Below, piece after piece: positions 10,601 through 21,495 of a DNA stretch of 64,000 nucleotides (within the stretch, counting starts at the first letter, position 1; each line of letters opens with the position of its first letter). A program made the position numbers and the translations under genes. The stretch lies in the NCBI GenBank assembly GCA_026120035.1, contig JALRME010000029.1, positions 62,001 to 126,000 on the forward strand, given 5' to 3'. The notes below the pieces were generated by a model. That model had not been told where the DNA came from and ran no database searches. It was given only the letters and a program-made list of their open reading frames with translations. The stretch is from Coleophoma eucalyptorum. Taxonomy: Eukaryota > Ascomycota > Leotiomycetes > Helotiales > Dermateaceae.

Positions 10601-13571
10601 GTAAGACATTCACACTCGCTAGAACTCCGCTCGCGGGTCAAGACACCACCGCAATCGGGCAGAGTTCATACAGCTAAATCAAGCTGTTAGTAAGCCTCTT
10701 GATGCTTTACCAGCTACGTCAAAAGGCGTGTTACAGCTTATATGCAATGCAAGGACGCCCACGTTAGCCATCTCCCCGGCGTGATAGCAAGCTCCTTACA
10801 GAAGAGGTTGTCAGATCTACTTCAGCCAAAATCAGCATGGCTTTTGATCCATCACGCGCAGAAAGTTTTATATCAAGATGATATCAGCGCCAGTAAGTCA
10901 TTGCCTTCCCACATGTGACCTAGCCGTATTTCAACATCTCACCCATGATCAATGCCATTTCTTGAACGCGATCACGTTTTGCGAGCAAGCAAGATGGCAT
11001 GTGAAAGGAGAGAGTGGCTGTGCGTAACCGAAATCGGACATCGTGTTCCAAGACCACAGGAGAGACTTCTCCTTATTGTGGCTTTTCGGGTTGGCCATAC
11101 CGAGCGTTCTAGTAAACCGCGGGCAGGCCGTGCTGACATGCTGTCAAATCTGGGCCTCAGCCTCAAACCTTAAGAGGCTGATCATCTCCCCATTCTGGCC
11201 GCCGTGGCGCTGAACCATCAACTAACTCCCCACGCAAAATACCCCGAAGTACTCGGTCGCCGCACATGGTCACCAGATTCAAAAAAAAAAAACTGTCGGA
11301 AAATGGCGAAAAAGAAAGGAAGAAAGCTTGAATGTGTACAGATTTCTTATCTGTCAGCAATTGCTGCAGACTGGCGAGGCCATGGCCGTGGAAAAGCCCT
11401 GAATCATAGACAATCCTCCCGTAGCGGGGCAGATTTCAGCAGCCAACCAAGGTATCATGCTACCGGTTGAAATCCCGCTGGCTTGTAGCACACTGTGAGT
11501 GACGACGCAGTTAATGCCGCCGCTTCTGCAGCCTCCAACCAGCCAGACTTCACCTCGAGGCGCTGGATTTCAGCGAAGTCTGAAAGAATGTGCATACCCC
11601 GGATTCTAGATCGATTCTCAAGTTGTAGCAGCAAAGCCTAAATATGAAGACAAATCAACAAGGTCCGAGACAGGTTTAACCGGGAGAACTTCATGGGAGA
11701 AGCTTTCTAGGACCCTCCATCGCGAAAATTCAATTGTCAATTGTGGTGAATAGGACTCGAACTTTCCCCCTGACTCGAAGCATCTTACCCCTCTCGGGCC
11801 TGGCGGCTGTATCCTTCACTGATTTCCCACCAGCCATCAAGAGCACTGTGCACATGAAGGTTCAAACATACCCGTAGCTAAGATCCCAGCGGCATTGTAA
11901 TTGGCAAGAACAATACAAATACCAATGTTGCCTCTTGGTTCTTCAACAATCATCTCGGGTCTAGAACTTGGGAAGACGGTGTTAGGCGGTGTCTTGGGAG
12001 CGATAGTAGTCTCGCATGGAGAGGGTCACTTAAAGGGGGGTGCGGGCGGAAGACACACACAAGTGATGCGGAGACACGCTAACTAGCACAGTCGGTGTAT
12101 AGCAGTCAACCAAGCAGAAGAGCGCATTCTTCCCAGTGGGCAATTACGGAGCTCAACTGGGAAATGTCTCCTAATTTATGGTGAGTATGGAGAAGACTCA
12201 AATATAAGGTAATCTACCAAATATGAATAAGACTAAGAGGCCTAGTAAGTAGATCATGTCCACAGGGTCCTACCAACAAGTATCTGGAAGGCTCCGAAAT
12301 TAAAGCCATGACTAGGAAGGGAACCAAACCAGTCTATCCAAAGGAGGCTTGAAAGCAAATACCATCAGCAACGAACATATGATAAGCTTAAGGTAACTTA
12401 CACGTGCTGCAATTTTAAAGTAGTCGTGGTCCGGGCTAAGGCAAGATAGCTCGGCAGCATGCGAGCCAAAACTCAGATATAGGGGGGCAAATCAAACCTT
12501 ACTTGAGCTCTAGTGGGGGGCTTCCCTTCCCAAGACTGCACAGGGACCGGATCATATTGCTGATATCATTTCTGGTATACGCTCGTAACTGAGCGTATCT
12601 GCAGGTGTCAAGGGATGACGGAATAAGGAGAAGAAGAGCCAAGGCTGCTGCTCTAAGTATACCACCTTCGAAACCCCACTGACGGGGCTGACGATAACGA
12701 CAAAACTTGAATTGTCAAGTAATAGACTTACACAACCCGAACCAGAGACAGAATCCAGAGCTGCGTTGCCCCTCCCTCCCCCCCCCTCGCTTGTACCTGC
12801 CAGGCGCCTTGGTGCAAGAAGTAGCGAAAGAGACCGTCGGGACACCCTCCCCAACCCCGGGTCCCTGGACTCGGCAACCACAACAACCACATCCTACGTC
12901 CTCTGACTGGTTAAGCAGCGTACAGTTGGCTGTTACACTTTCGCACCTAGAGTCGTAATCAAGTGGCCACTGAATGGCTAAGCCCTAGCATCCAGTAGCC
13001 ACAAGTGCGTATGCTTTGGCCTAAGCCAAAGTCTCTCACGTCAGACGCATCTCGATGCCTCCGCTCGCCTTCAGGCCAACAGAGATGCAAGCTAATCGTC
13101 CCTTGGACGCGGGGTCTTGAGCCTTGTGCCTCTGTATCCCTACTTCGGATAGGAGTGGCTCGTCGTACGAGACTTATGACTAGCGTTTTTTTTTCGTTCG
13201 TTCGTGAACTGTGCTCTGCTACAGCAATTATAAGACCCTGGGTCCGCCTCCGGTATGTGCGGTGGTTATTTGTAACTCACCCGTCACCGTCTTCACCACG
13301 CTCAAACATTCTTCATATACATACTACGATCTAAGCCAAGGCGGAACATCTTGCTCTAAATCGGTCACATCCTTCGTCCCCCCCATCTGAACCCCTTTCA
13401 TGCGCCAACACGCGAACTACGATTTGAGACAACTTCAAACAGCCTTCCCGATCCCTCGTCTAAACTCCATATAACAAGGGACAATTGTTCGACTTTGGAT
13501 CATTCATCTCTAATCAATTCACCTTTAATCAATCCCAACCTTTTAATCAATTTCCCCAACTCTTGCATACT
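7682..13571. other. Gene-poor region
   Basis: About 5.9 kb without a coding gene I can support. Parts are AT-rich (7.8-8.6 kb); others look like eroded former coding DNA (about 9.1-10.2 and 10.4-11.6 kb) with many short frames that do not join into a domain. It contains the inverted repeat at 8346-8475, a small palindrome around 8981-9000 (CCTAGC...GCTAGG), a poly-A run near 11280 and a C-run near 12777-12787. The last few hundred bases would be the promoter of the monooxygenase remnant. Confidence 0.5.
8346..8475. repeat. Inverted repeat with about 50-bp arms (MITE-like or hairpin)
   Basis: The left arm (about 8346-8400) and right arm (about 8425-8475) are near-perfect reverse complements around a loop of about 25 nt. 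The core AGCGGCAATCTGATGC and the adjoining GGGAGAGGTAG are shared by both arms. Most mismatches further out are transitions. Transcribed, it would fold into a long hairpin. It may be a MITE, a solo transposon end or a fold-back element. No obvious target-site duplication was identified. Confidence 0.7.
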
Positions 13572-14746
13572 ATGGGCTCAATCATGGAGAATTTCGAGCA
13601 CGTAACCCCAATCGTGGTGGTTGGCGGTGGTGCCGTTGGGATGGTGACCGCTTTTCAACTGGGTCGCTTGGGAGTTCCATGCATGGTTGCCGAGCAGAAA
13701 CTCGACATTTCCAAGTCTTCCAAGAAACAGACCTTGAACGGTCGATCAATGGAAATTTTCAGAATGTTGGGAATTGCCGATGACTTCAGAGCCATAGTGG
13801 ATGCTTTTGCATCAAAAGAAATTGTGGATGACGATTGGGAGCTTACGTCGGAAGAGGTATGTGTTCGTCGAAATCTAGCTCGTTTGAAGTTGAACTAACG
13901 AAGCGATCGATGTAGGACGTACCATCCATGGAAGAATTGACTGCGGAAAATGATGGGACTCACTTTGCTGAGCGATCACAAGCCTGCTCAGAAGCCGTTC
14001 TGGAGAAGTTTCTGAGGAGGATGTGCTTGACCAAGCCTTCCGTAGAAGTACGAAACGGCTGGAAGTACCTGTCCCATGAAGAAGGACCAGAGGGTGTTCT
14101 GGCCACCTTTATCGATGACCACTGGGAACAGCATACCGTCAGAAGCAAGTACCTCGTAGGTGCCGACGTAAATGACGCTCGAGTTCGAAAGAACTGTAGT
14201 GTCGAGAAGCAGAAATACTGCTCACCCGACGGGAGAGTTGTATTGGTTGGTGATTCTTGTGAATCGTCGCAAAAGTCATCCATGTTCAACAAAGGTGTGG
14301 AAGATGCTCTCAATGCCTCGTGGCGCCTCGCGGCTCTTCTCAAAGCATACGGAGGTCGTCAATTAATAACCTCATATGGAGAACAGCCAAAACAGACTGA
14401 TGGGCAAAGCCGCGGCAAACTATCAACGAGACCGGGCGCGCGAGTTCCACACATAACGCTCGCAGACGGCAGAACAAGTACCGTCGATCTACTTGGAAAT
14501 GAGTGGACACTTATATCCTCCAGCTCACTCACAAACACGGATGAATTTTGCGGCGTTGCAGACGAGCTCAGGATCCCACTGAAGCTTGTGAAGCTGGTCC
14601 GAGAATTCCATGCTCACTCGCTTCTGGGCTTCAATCTGGTGTTGGTCCGGCCAGATGGTCGCGTGGCATGGCTGGGCCAGGAGGCACCAAGCAGTAGAGA
14701 TCAGACGTGTGATATCCTGAAGAAGGTCACTGGTTGGGAGATTTAG
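13572..14746 (+). pseudogene. Truncated FAD-dependent aromatic monooxygenase (phenol hydroxylase-like), probable pseudogene
   Basis: Two exons (13572-13856 and 13916-14746) joined by a phase-0 intron. The N terminus holds a good FAD Rossmann motif (VVVGGGAVGM) and the E..R region of class A flavoprotein monooxygenases (LNGRSMEIF). A region like the usual LEKFLR segment and a YLVGAD motif follow. Intact relatives have well over 100 residues between YLVG.D and the second FAD motif; here they are only about 20 residues apart. The second motif is eroded: GDSCESS replaces the usual GDA-A-H, and the following P-x-G-G-x-G-x-N stretch is lost. The C terminus resembles the thioredoxin-like tail of phenol hydroxylases (PH..L.DG, LVRPDGRVAW). 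No stop codons interrupt it, so it could be translated, but a working flavoenzyme is unlikely. ATG 13572 was chosen over 13485 because it lies close to the Rossmann fold. Confidence 0.75.
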
Positions 14747-14911
14747 GTAAACATCTTTGGGAAGTAGCGGAGATAATGTCTTCGTCAGATTTGTAGCTAG
14801 AACAGGCTCATCTGCGGCTGGAGTAAATGGAGTACTGAAAGGGGGGGACCTTTTGCTTGAATTATAAGGCAGGCTGCCAATTACGGAGGAGTTATGGAAT
14901 TCCTCCAGGTA

Positions 14912-16679
14912 TTAGACAGGCCTTAGAGGCAATATGAAATTTACAGGATATTTCGTGCTATCTGCAATCTTCTTTCTGGCTGGTAGATTAGATTGCTGAT
15001 CCTTCGCGCGCTTCTGCTCGTCCGGTTCTTCACTGATTATTCTCAGGGTTGATTGGCAACGCCGAAGATCTTGAGAGCAATCGTACCCATCTCGCAGTCT
15101 TTCTTCGTACCACGTAATGCTTCCTGTCAGACCAGCGATCAATATAACCGGACCAAACGAGCGCCATTCTTCACGCGTACAGTATGCTACTGACTGCGCG
15201 ATCTTCTTGGCGGTACTCATACCCTGGCGGACTATGACTTCGGTGTCGGGGTAATTTGCCGCGGCAGCTTCGCGTAAGATGTTAGTATACAGGATTAACG
15301 ACACTGCCCAATAGTGTGAGAGCGTTCTAGCAGCAGATGAACCTGTGAACTCAATGCGTCCCTGTGCACACTCCGCTTCGGTAGTCGGTAGAACCTGCCA
15401 ATAATACGTCTCGCTGTCGTCCTTGACGGTGTCAGTTTCCCATTTCTGAAATTTCTCATTTAGAGCAATCAAAGCAGTGATCAAGCATCGTCGTTCGAGA
15501 TACACATGTCGGTTGATGTTCTTGCGGGGGAGTTTGTCAAACTTTTCTAGTATACCGGGGAGCTCGGTTGCCAGATCGATGGCCGCCTGAAAGTGACTCT
15601 TGGGCTCAATGCTCCACGGAATGGTCCGCCATTCAACATCTGCGAGGAAAGTAGCTTTCCGCCGAGTAATCGCTTGCAGCGACTGCTCAAATTGCTGATT
15701 AGTAAATGAGGAAATTGGGAGCGGCAGAACATGGCAATTACCCCTGTGGCTCGATAGCCGACGAAGAGATGGTGCGCGGTCCCCGCCATATGCTGGCTGG
15801 GCCCGCGGGCTTTGAGAATACTCTCCAGTCCATCCATATGATTAAACCAGCTTGTAGTATCACCAGTGGTCGACTCGAGCATCTACCCAAGAATCATAAG
15901 CACACCCCTACAGCCGACGCCTAAGCAGGACACGACCGACCTCATACAAAGCTAATATCTGGGTAGCAGCCAGTGTCTCAATCCGCACTGTGCTCGCTCT
16001 TTTCTTCAAAGTACTTCGCATCACTTCTAGAGCACGGATGTAAAGTCGCAATCCATCATTAGCAACTTCTCTCCTCCGTTCCACGTGTCCTACGCGAGCA
16101 TACATCAGGGCAGAGACGGCTAGCCGCAACGTCTCAGTCGTGGCTGGAATATCAGGAAGGACGTGCAACCAAGATAGTGGTTTATTGGTAGTGGAATAAG
16201 ATATGCTAGGCACGCAATAGTCAATCAGAACAGCTATGGTGTTAATATGCTCGCTAGGAAGGTGTGAAATCCCTTGTAAGGGTGTGTGATCTATCTGCCG
16301 CTCTACTTCTTCTGGCCAGGTTAGGACTTTCCATGTTCGAGCTCTGCTTAATTCGGGTGGCCCTTGTGACGTTGTTGCGGGGGCTGGATGAGAGCATACT
16401 GCATCGTCATGATCGACAGATTCCTGGTCTGATTTACGCGGAGTAGTTCGTGAGAGGTCATGCACTGAGTGGTTGCGAAAGACCACTTTCTTCTCGTAGC
16501 CTTCACAGACCCGATTACTCAACGTACACTGCGCACAAGGAGTACCATCACGGTCACACTTGACATCATTCCGTCAGAATCTTCCACCCATCACGGATAT
16601 CGCTTTCGGATGAACCTACGCGGATCTTCCTCCTCCGGCAAGTATGACAACCCTTCGATCCTGAGAGGACGCCGACCAT
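14912..16679 (-). CDS. Zn(II)2Cys6 transcription factor
   Basis: Four exons: 16679-16620, 16558-15941, 15882-15742 and 15694-14912; 533 residues. The zinc cluster is split by intron 1 directly before the third cysteine and reads C-x2-C-x6-C-x6-C-x2-C-x6-C (Cys11-Cys38), with basic RRRKIR between Cys2 and Cys3. The body has the pattern LYEMLE...WFNHMDGLESILKARGP, typical of the Fungal_trans_2 (DUF3468) regulatory domain of C6 proteins. Intron 3 is only 47 nt but has a textbook TTTACTAATCAG end. Intron 2 uses a weaker GTCGGT donor, so that junction is the least certain. The gene is convergent with the truncated monooxygenase (165 bp between stops). Clustered C6 factors often regulate neighbouring enzymes, so this may be an orphaned regulator. 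Confidence 0.88.
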
Positions 16680-17393
16680 ATCAGGAAGCTTGTGTCGACG
16701 ACTGAACCTGTGTAAGCGATGACAGCGTGAGGATTTGCCTCCTTTGCGGGGTGCTTCGCAATCCGTTTCTTGTCTTGTCTTAAGGTTTGGTTCCTGTGCG
16801 GCCGTCCAGAATATATCTGCATCGGTCATGAACTGAGGTTGGTCGGCTACGAGGTCTTGGCAGCACTCCATTGGCCACGTCGAGCGGCCGCATGTCCATA
16901 GATGTTCTGTTTTGGGAAATAAACTGCGAGTTGCCAAGTGCTGACAACTCCTGGTGCAGTCAGTATATAACATCTTCTTGTCCTATAGAAGCCCGCGCGG
17001 AGTCCCATATCAATTCACTCAATTACTTATTAAGTCTGCCATATGACCTATGTATCTTCTCATTCGGTCTGACAATATCGTGCGAGGTTTCAAAATCGAT
17101 ATTCCCAACGCCACTTGAAGCACTCGACACTTGTAAGGGTTTGATAAAGGAAAACAATCCATTTCTATACCTAGTGGAAGTTTGCTAGATCTTACTATGC
17201 CAGTGGTATAGAAAACCGACCCACTCCACCCCACTACCCACTACCCAATATCCCTTTTCCCATTCCCATTTCCCATTCCCTTCATAAGATCTAGGGAATC
17301 AATTAATCCATACGCTGCCTTCCAATAATCAGCCAAACAAAAGAAATTGGTATCTCGAAACAAAAAAAACAATTCCCGTCCAAAGCAGATTTC
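16680..17393. other. Intergenic region, promoter of the C6 regulator
   Basis: About 700 bp between a minus-strand start (16679) and a minus-strand stop (17394). It carries the promoter of the C6 factor and the 3' UTR of the methyltransferase-like gene. The only structure seen is a low-complexity C-rich tract near 17221-17281. Confidence 0.5.
17221..17281. repeat. Low-complexity CCCA/CCCATT repeat
   Basis: Imperfect tandem repeats of CCACTACC and then TTCCCATTCCC-like units on the plus strand, in the 3' flank of the methyltransferase-like gene. Likely slippage-generated. Confidence 0.6.
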
Positions 17394-19321
17394 TCATCCC
17401 TGCTTTATGGCCTCTGTGATAGAGATATCCCATTTAGTGCCCATTTGCGAGGCCTCTTCGATGATCTCCCCGTCTTCCCACCACCAGGTCCGTCCACTAA
17501 CATACGGGCCATAGATTTCTTTCCACAGCATTCTTCCCACGGTTGAAGCCAAACTCTCCATTTCGCTCTTCTTCTTATCCATCTTGGCTGACTCCCCTCC
17601 ATATCCACCTTCTCCACGAGCGACAGCACGGAAGGAGAAACTTGTTGTCATTGGCTCCTGAAGCATGTCTTCCGTAATTCTGAGCGTTCCTGAAGTTTCA
17701 TTTGGAGTTTTTTTGCTGCTATGGGCAACTCGGAACCCAGCATCTTGCAGCCAGATGGGCATCAATCTCGTGGGCTTCAGACATCGGAATTGTGTCTCTA
17801 GCTTGAGGATTAGGTGGTCTTCGAGCCAAGCTTTCATTTTGGGTCCGAGTGTGTTTGGTCTAGGAAGAGGATCCATGATTGTGAGATTCAGTGTGCCTCT
17901 TGTGCTGAGGACCCGATGACACTCTTGTAGTAAGTTCGGGATTGACGAAGATGGGAGAAGAACCGAGAGGCGGAGACTATTGATGATCCTGAAGCTCGAG
18001 GGTGCGTAGGGAAGGTTAGATACGGGGGTTGTGACGATGAGAGTGCGAAGATGAGATGTCTGGTCCAGTGAAGAAAGTGGATTTAGGGAAAGATGGTGTG
18101 TCTTGGAGCCTGTAGGAGGGAATGTTGACAAAAGACTGGCGCAAGCTGTTTTCGTTAGGTTACTATGCATGGAATTTCAAGCGCTGGTACATACCTTGAC
18201 TTTCGTACAGAGATAGGTACTTTGTGGGTTCCGAGGTTGGTTCCGCAAATCGTCTGTCACTTGAACTGCCTCCAGAAGCTTGCCTAGTAAGTGATCTCAA
18301 TCCAACCAGCATCCACAGAGATTTCTCAAACTCGAGCTCATTATACATTGCATCGTCGGTAATGTCGTCCCACTCTTCCCTGAGTCGCTCCAGGATGATC
18401 TTCGGGCTCGCAGCTTCCATACGTCGAAGACGCTGTCGCATAGCTGTGTTCTCAGGCCGTGGTGGCTCGGGAAGACTTCGGTTTGGCGGCGGAGAAGAAA
18501 GTCTTGGAGGAGGCCTGCCTCCCATACTTGTATTTCTCAATAAGGACACATGGTTTGGTGCCCGGCGTGATTGAGACCTGTGATTATTTAGTGCAAGTCT
18601 ATCAGTATGTAGGAGCTTTCATGACTCACATTCTGTCTGAATTCGCGTTATAGTCATCGTCGCCGACTGACAGGCTCACATTATTCATAAGTTGGTCCAG
18701 TGTATTGTCATCCTGATAGAAGGACGTCATGCCAGTGTGGCCAGCGACATTGCCGTAAGCTTTGCTCGGAGCTTCTGAGATCGAACCCCATGATGAGTCT
18801 GTTTGGCTTGATCGATATGTAGGATTGGAGAAGACTGAGTCGGCTATTAAGTTTAGTTTTGGGTGGGACGCCAAGCCAAGGGGGAACTTACTAGGTGTGC
18901 TGGGAGGACCTGCAAAGCTCTGACGACCACTTTCCAATTGATGAGCCTCTATGTTGTTGACCAATTCCTGCGGCCTTCCTCCTTCTCTTTGCAGTTGCCC
19001 GGTAGAAGTATCATTGTATGCGGACAACACCAACGATGCGGGAGGTCCTGGCGGGTGATTCGATCCTGACGAAGCAGGACTGTTTCTTGTCCTAGATGTT
19101 GACTTTCCCGATGATTTCTCTGAAGCTTTCTTACTGGAACCTCCAAATAATCCCCAGCCCGATCGCGATGTGCTCTGTGTTCCTGAAGAGGCGCCAGAAC
19201 TGCTGCTTTTGAGTGAAGATCGGCGGGAACCCTGGGAACTCTTCCCCGCGTCACGCTCCTTGCGCCTACGATGTTCACCAACAGTTACGCTCGAAGGATC
19301 TGTCCACGAAACGTCGAACAT
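17394..19321 (-). CDS. Methyltransferase-like fungal protein with disordered N terminus
   Basis: Four exons: 19321-18892, 18843-18630, 18577-18195 and 18145-17394; 592 residues in frame. Residues up to about 210 are Ser/Gly/Pro-rich and probably disordered. A helical segment (IILERLREEWDDITDDAMYNELEFEK) follows, then a domain resembling the C-terminal half of class I SAM-dependent methyltransferases: LPYAPSSFRII, a Leu-rich strand-helix, LLQECHRVLSTRGTLNL, and a late ...WLQDAGFRV strand. The glycine-rich SAM-binding motif I is not recognisable, so activity is doubtful. Intron 1 (48 nt) is a multiple of three without a stop and could be retained. An alternative start is 19426, giving 35 more residues; 19321 (MFDVSWTDP) is preferred as the more protein-like start. 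Function unknown; methyltransferase-like is the limit of what is visible. Confidence 0.75.
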
Positions 19322-21495
19322 ATCTGAGATGGATGAAAGCAATGGAGAGATAGATAAGAGGGACGTGTGTCCGGCAAGCGTTCGTTTATTGCTAAGATAG
19401 CTGCTCAGTAAGGTGTTCAGCTCCAATGCAGATCTACAATCGGCGGGTGTGAATAAGTAGCTGGGACTAAGTAAATATGACAGACATTCATATCAGTGGG
19501 CCTCCCAATTCCTCGGAAGGGCGAAGAGGGATGAAATGGGGGAGAACACTAGACGGGGTGGATACAGCCATAGACCGGAGACCCATCAAGGAGCATCATC
19601 ACGCAGCCCGGGCTATGCCCAGCACCCTGCCTCGGGCCAAGCAGCACGGAGTAAGCAGAGCGTGCGGATGGCGTCGGAGGGAAGTATGATACATTAAGTG
19701 CAACCCAGCCAAACAATGAATGAATGAAGCTCGCGTTACGGAGGCACAGGAAGCGACAAATGGCCATAACGGGCCTGATTTGACGCAGGGCCATGCACGA
19801 TGCTAAGCAGAGCAGCCAAAGAAGATGCTCGGAATCCTTGGCGGTGGTCGTCACCCCCATGAAGGGATGGGATGGTGAGCCGTCCTGCCTTAAGTGTCCC
19901 ACAATACAATACAATAATGATGTACACAACCCGCTTGCGGGAAAGGGGGTCCGCCATCGCTAAGCGACATTGGGCGTGCGACGGGGAGCGGTGCAGATGA
20001 AGTAAAATGAAATTCTAGAGATTTGACGGTCACAGAGACATAACTGATGTTGGAGCTTGATGAATTAGACGTCGAGGCTTCGGGGACAGAACCGGGCAAT
20101 CAAAGGAAAGTGCTGGCCGCGCACTCTCGCTCGTGCTAAAGAAGCGTTAGGCCGTGGATATTGATCGTGTGCCGTTAGCTCTGGTCGCTAACGCTAGAGA
20201 TGTCAAGACTGTGACAGTACGCTTCTAGAAATTACACTCGCACAAGGGCTCGCGCTAGTTGCGACTGACCAGATCGTTGTCCGAGCCCTGTCCTTACAAT
20301 ACCACTTTCTAACTTTGCCAGCCGGCAGAGTCAACGAATGCGAGCCGTAGACAGCTTGCCGAGAGCTGTGCTCAGTCCTGCCGCCTCTGGACACCCTTCA
20401 GAATTGAGCGGTGTTTCTCCGCCACACTACCTTTGGTGGGGACCAGTATCTCTCGCAGTCGGGGGGCTACTCCGTATTCTGTACTTCGTACATATCGCGC
20501 AAGGCACCCTTCATCTTGCTTGTAGTGCGGTGTTATAATCTGCATCCTTGTGCTTAAGCGAGCACCTGCACCTCATACTCTCGCTTCCAAACCCATATCC
20601 CTGGTGACGAAAACTCTGCTTAGTTGCATCTTGCGATGCTGATTGTTGCTGCATGAGACCACGATACTGAACCATCGAAATTGAGATGGGCACGCTTGGG
20701 ACGATATCGGCCTACAATCATTGCCGAGTTCAACTATGGAGAGTCGCGGTGTACACCTTCCAGAAAGCTTAACGCTCATCAGCTGGTCCTCAGTGACACA
20801 GTGATCGCCTAGCGCCCACGGTCGTTTGTTCGTTCATGCTTGGCCGACACAACACGGTCGATCGCCCCTCGCCCCTCCGGGAAGGTACCTTATGCTTGAC
20901 TGTATTCTTGGTATCGCACGGGAACTGTTATATCACCACATCACTACACCAATCATAATCCATCGTGATTCTGAGACGTAAAAAGATTTAGGGGTGCCAT
21001 TTCGTCGTTGCTGGGCACTTAGGCATCCGTTGCCTATTGTTGGTGGATAGGGCCGGCACTAAAGGCGCCTTCTCGGGGACTATTTTGCTTCTGACACCAA
21101 GCCACCGGTGGGCCATCTTCTTCTGGCAGGTTGAATGGGTGACAGCACCTGCGTCTGTGTCAGTGCTGCAGGCTGGGATTTTCACGTGCGAGCCCTATAC
21201 TTCAATCGGCAACAGGGGATGGTTATTTCCCGCGTTGGTCCACTTTACTTGTTATACATCCGAGACTTCTTCAGGCCGTGAGTCCAAGTGTTTGCCCCAG
21301 GGTAGGTCAAGCCAGGTCAAGCCAGGTCAAGTCAAGTCAAGTCAAGTCAGGAGGCTTCTCTTTCTCAAGTCTCTGTTATCAATCTCATCTTTGGCGTTCG
21401 GGACCCTCATGAATATCTTTGTTTGACCACAAACCTGGGGACTCTAACTTTCCTTTTCACCCACTCTAATTGTCACTCCTTCGGGTTTCTCTATC
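19322..21495. other. Divergent intergenic region
   Basis: About 2.2 kb between the minus-strand methyltransferase-like gene and the plus-strand purine permease, containing both promoters. No supportable coding sequence. A short tandem repeat lies at 21303-21352, and one GATA-factor-type site (TGATAA, minus strand, 21376-21381) lies about 115 bp before the permease start. That would fit nitrogen control but is a single short match. Confidence 0.5.
21303..21352. repeat. AGGTCAAGCC / AAGTC tandem repeat
   Basis: About three copies of a 10-bp unit related to AGGTCAAGCC run into four or five copies of a 5-bp unit AAGTC. The array lies about 145 bp upstream of the purine permease start codon, in the promoter or 5' leader. 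Directly readable in the sequence. Confidence 0.8.

Noticed and set aside
11742..11816. tRNA-like pattern on the minus strand (AAAGTTCGAGTCC near a TTCACCA end)
   Set aside because: The putative acceptor stem pairs over five bases, but the T-arm and D-arm do not fold to canonical stems.
15695..15741. Apparent frameshift in the C6 regulator at 14912-16679
   Set aside because: A 47-nt intron with GTAATT donor and CTAAT-CAG acceptor restores the frame and a sensible protein.
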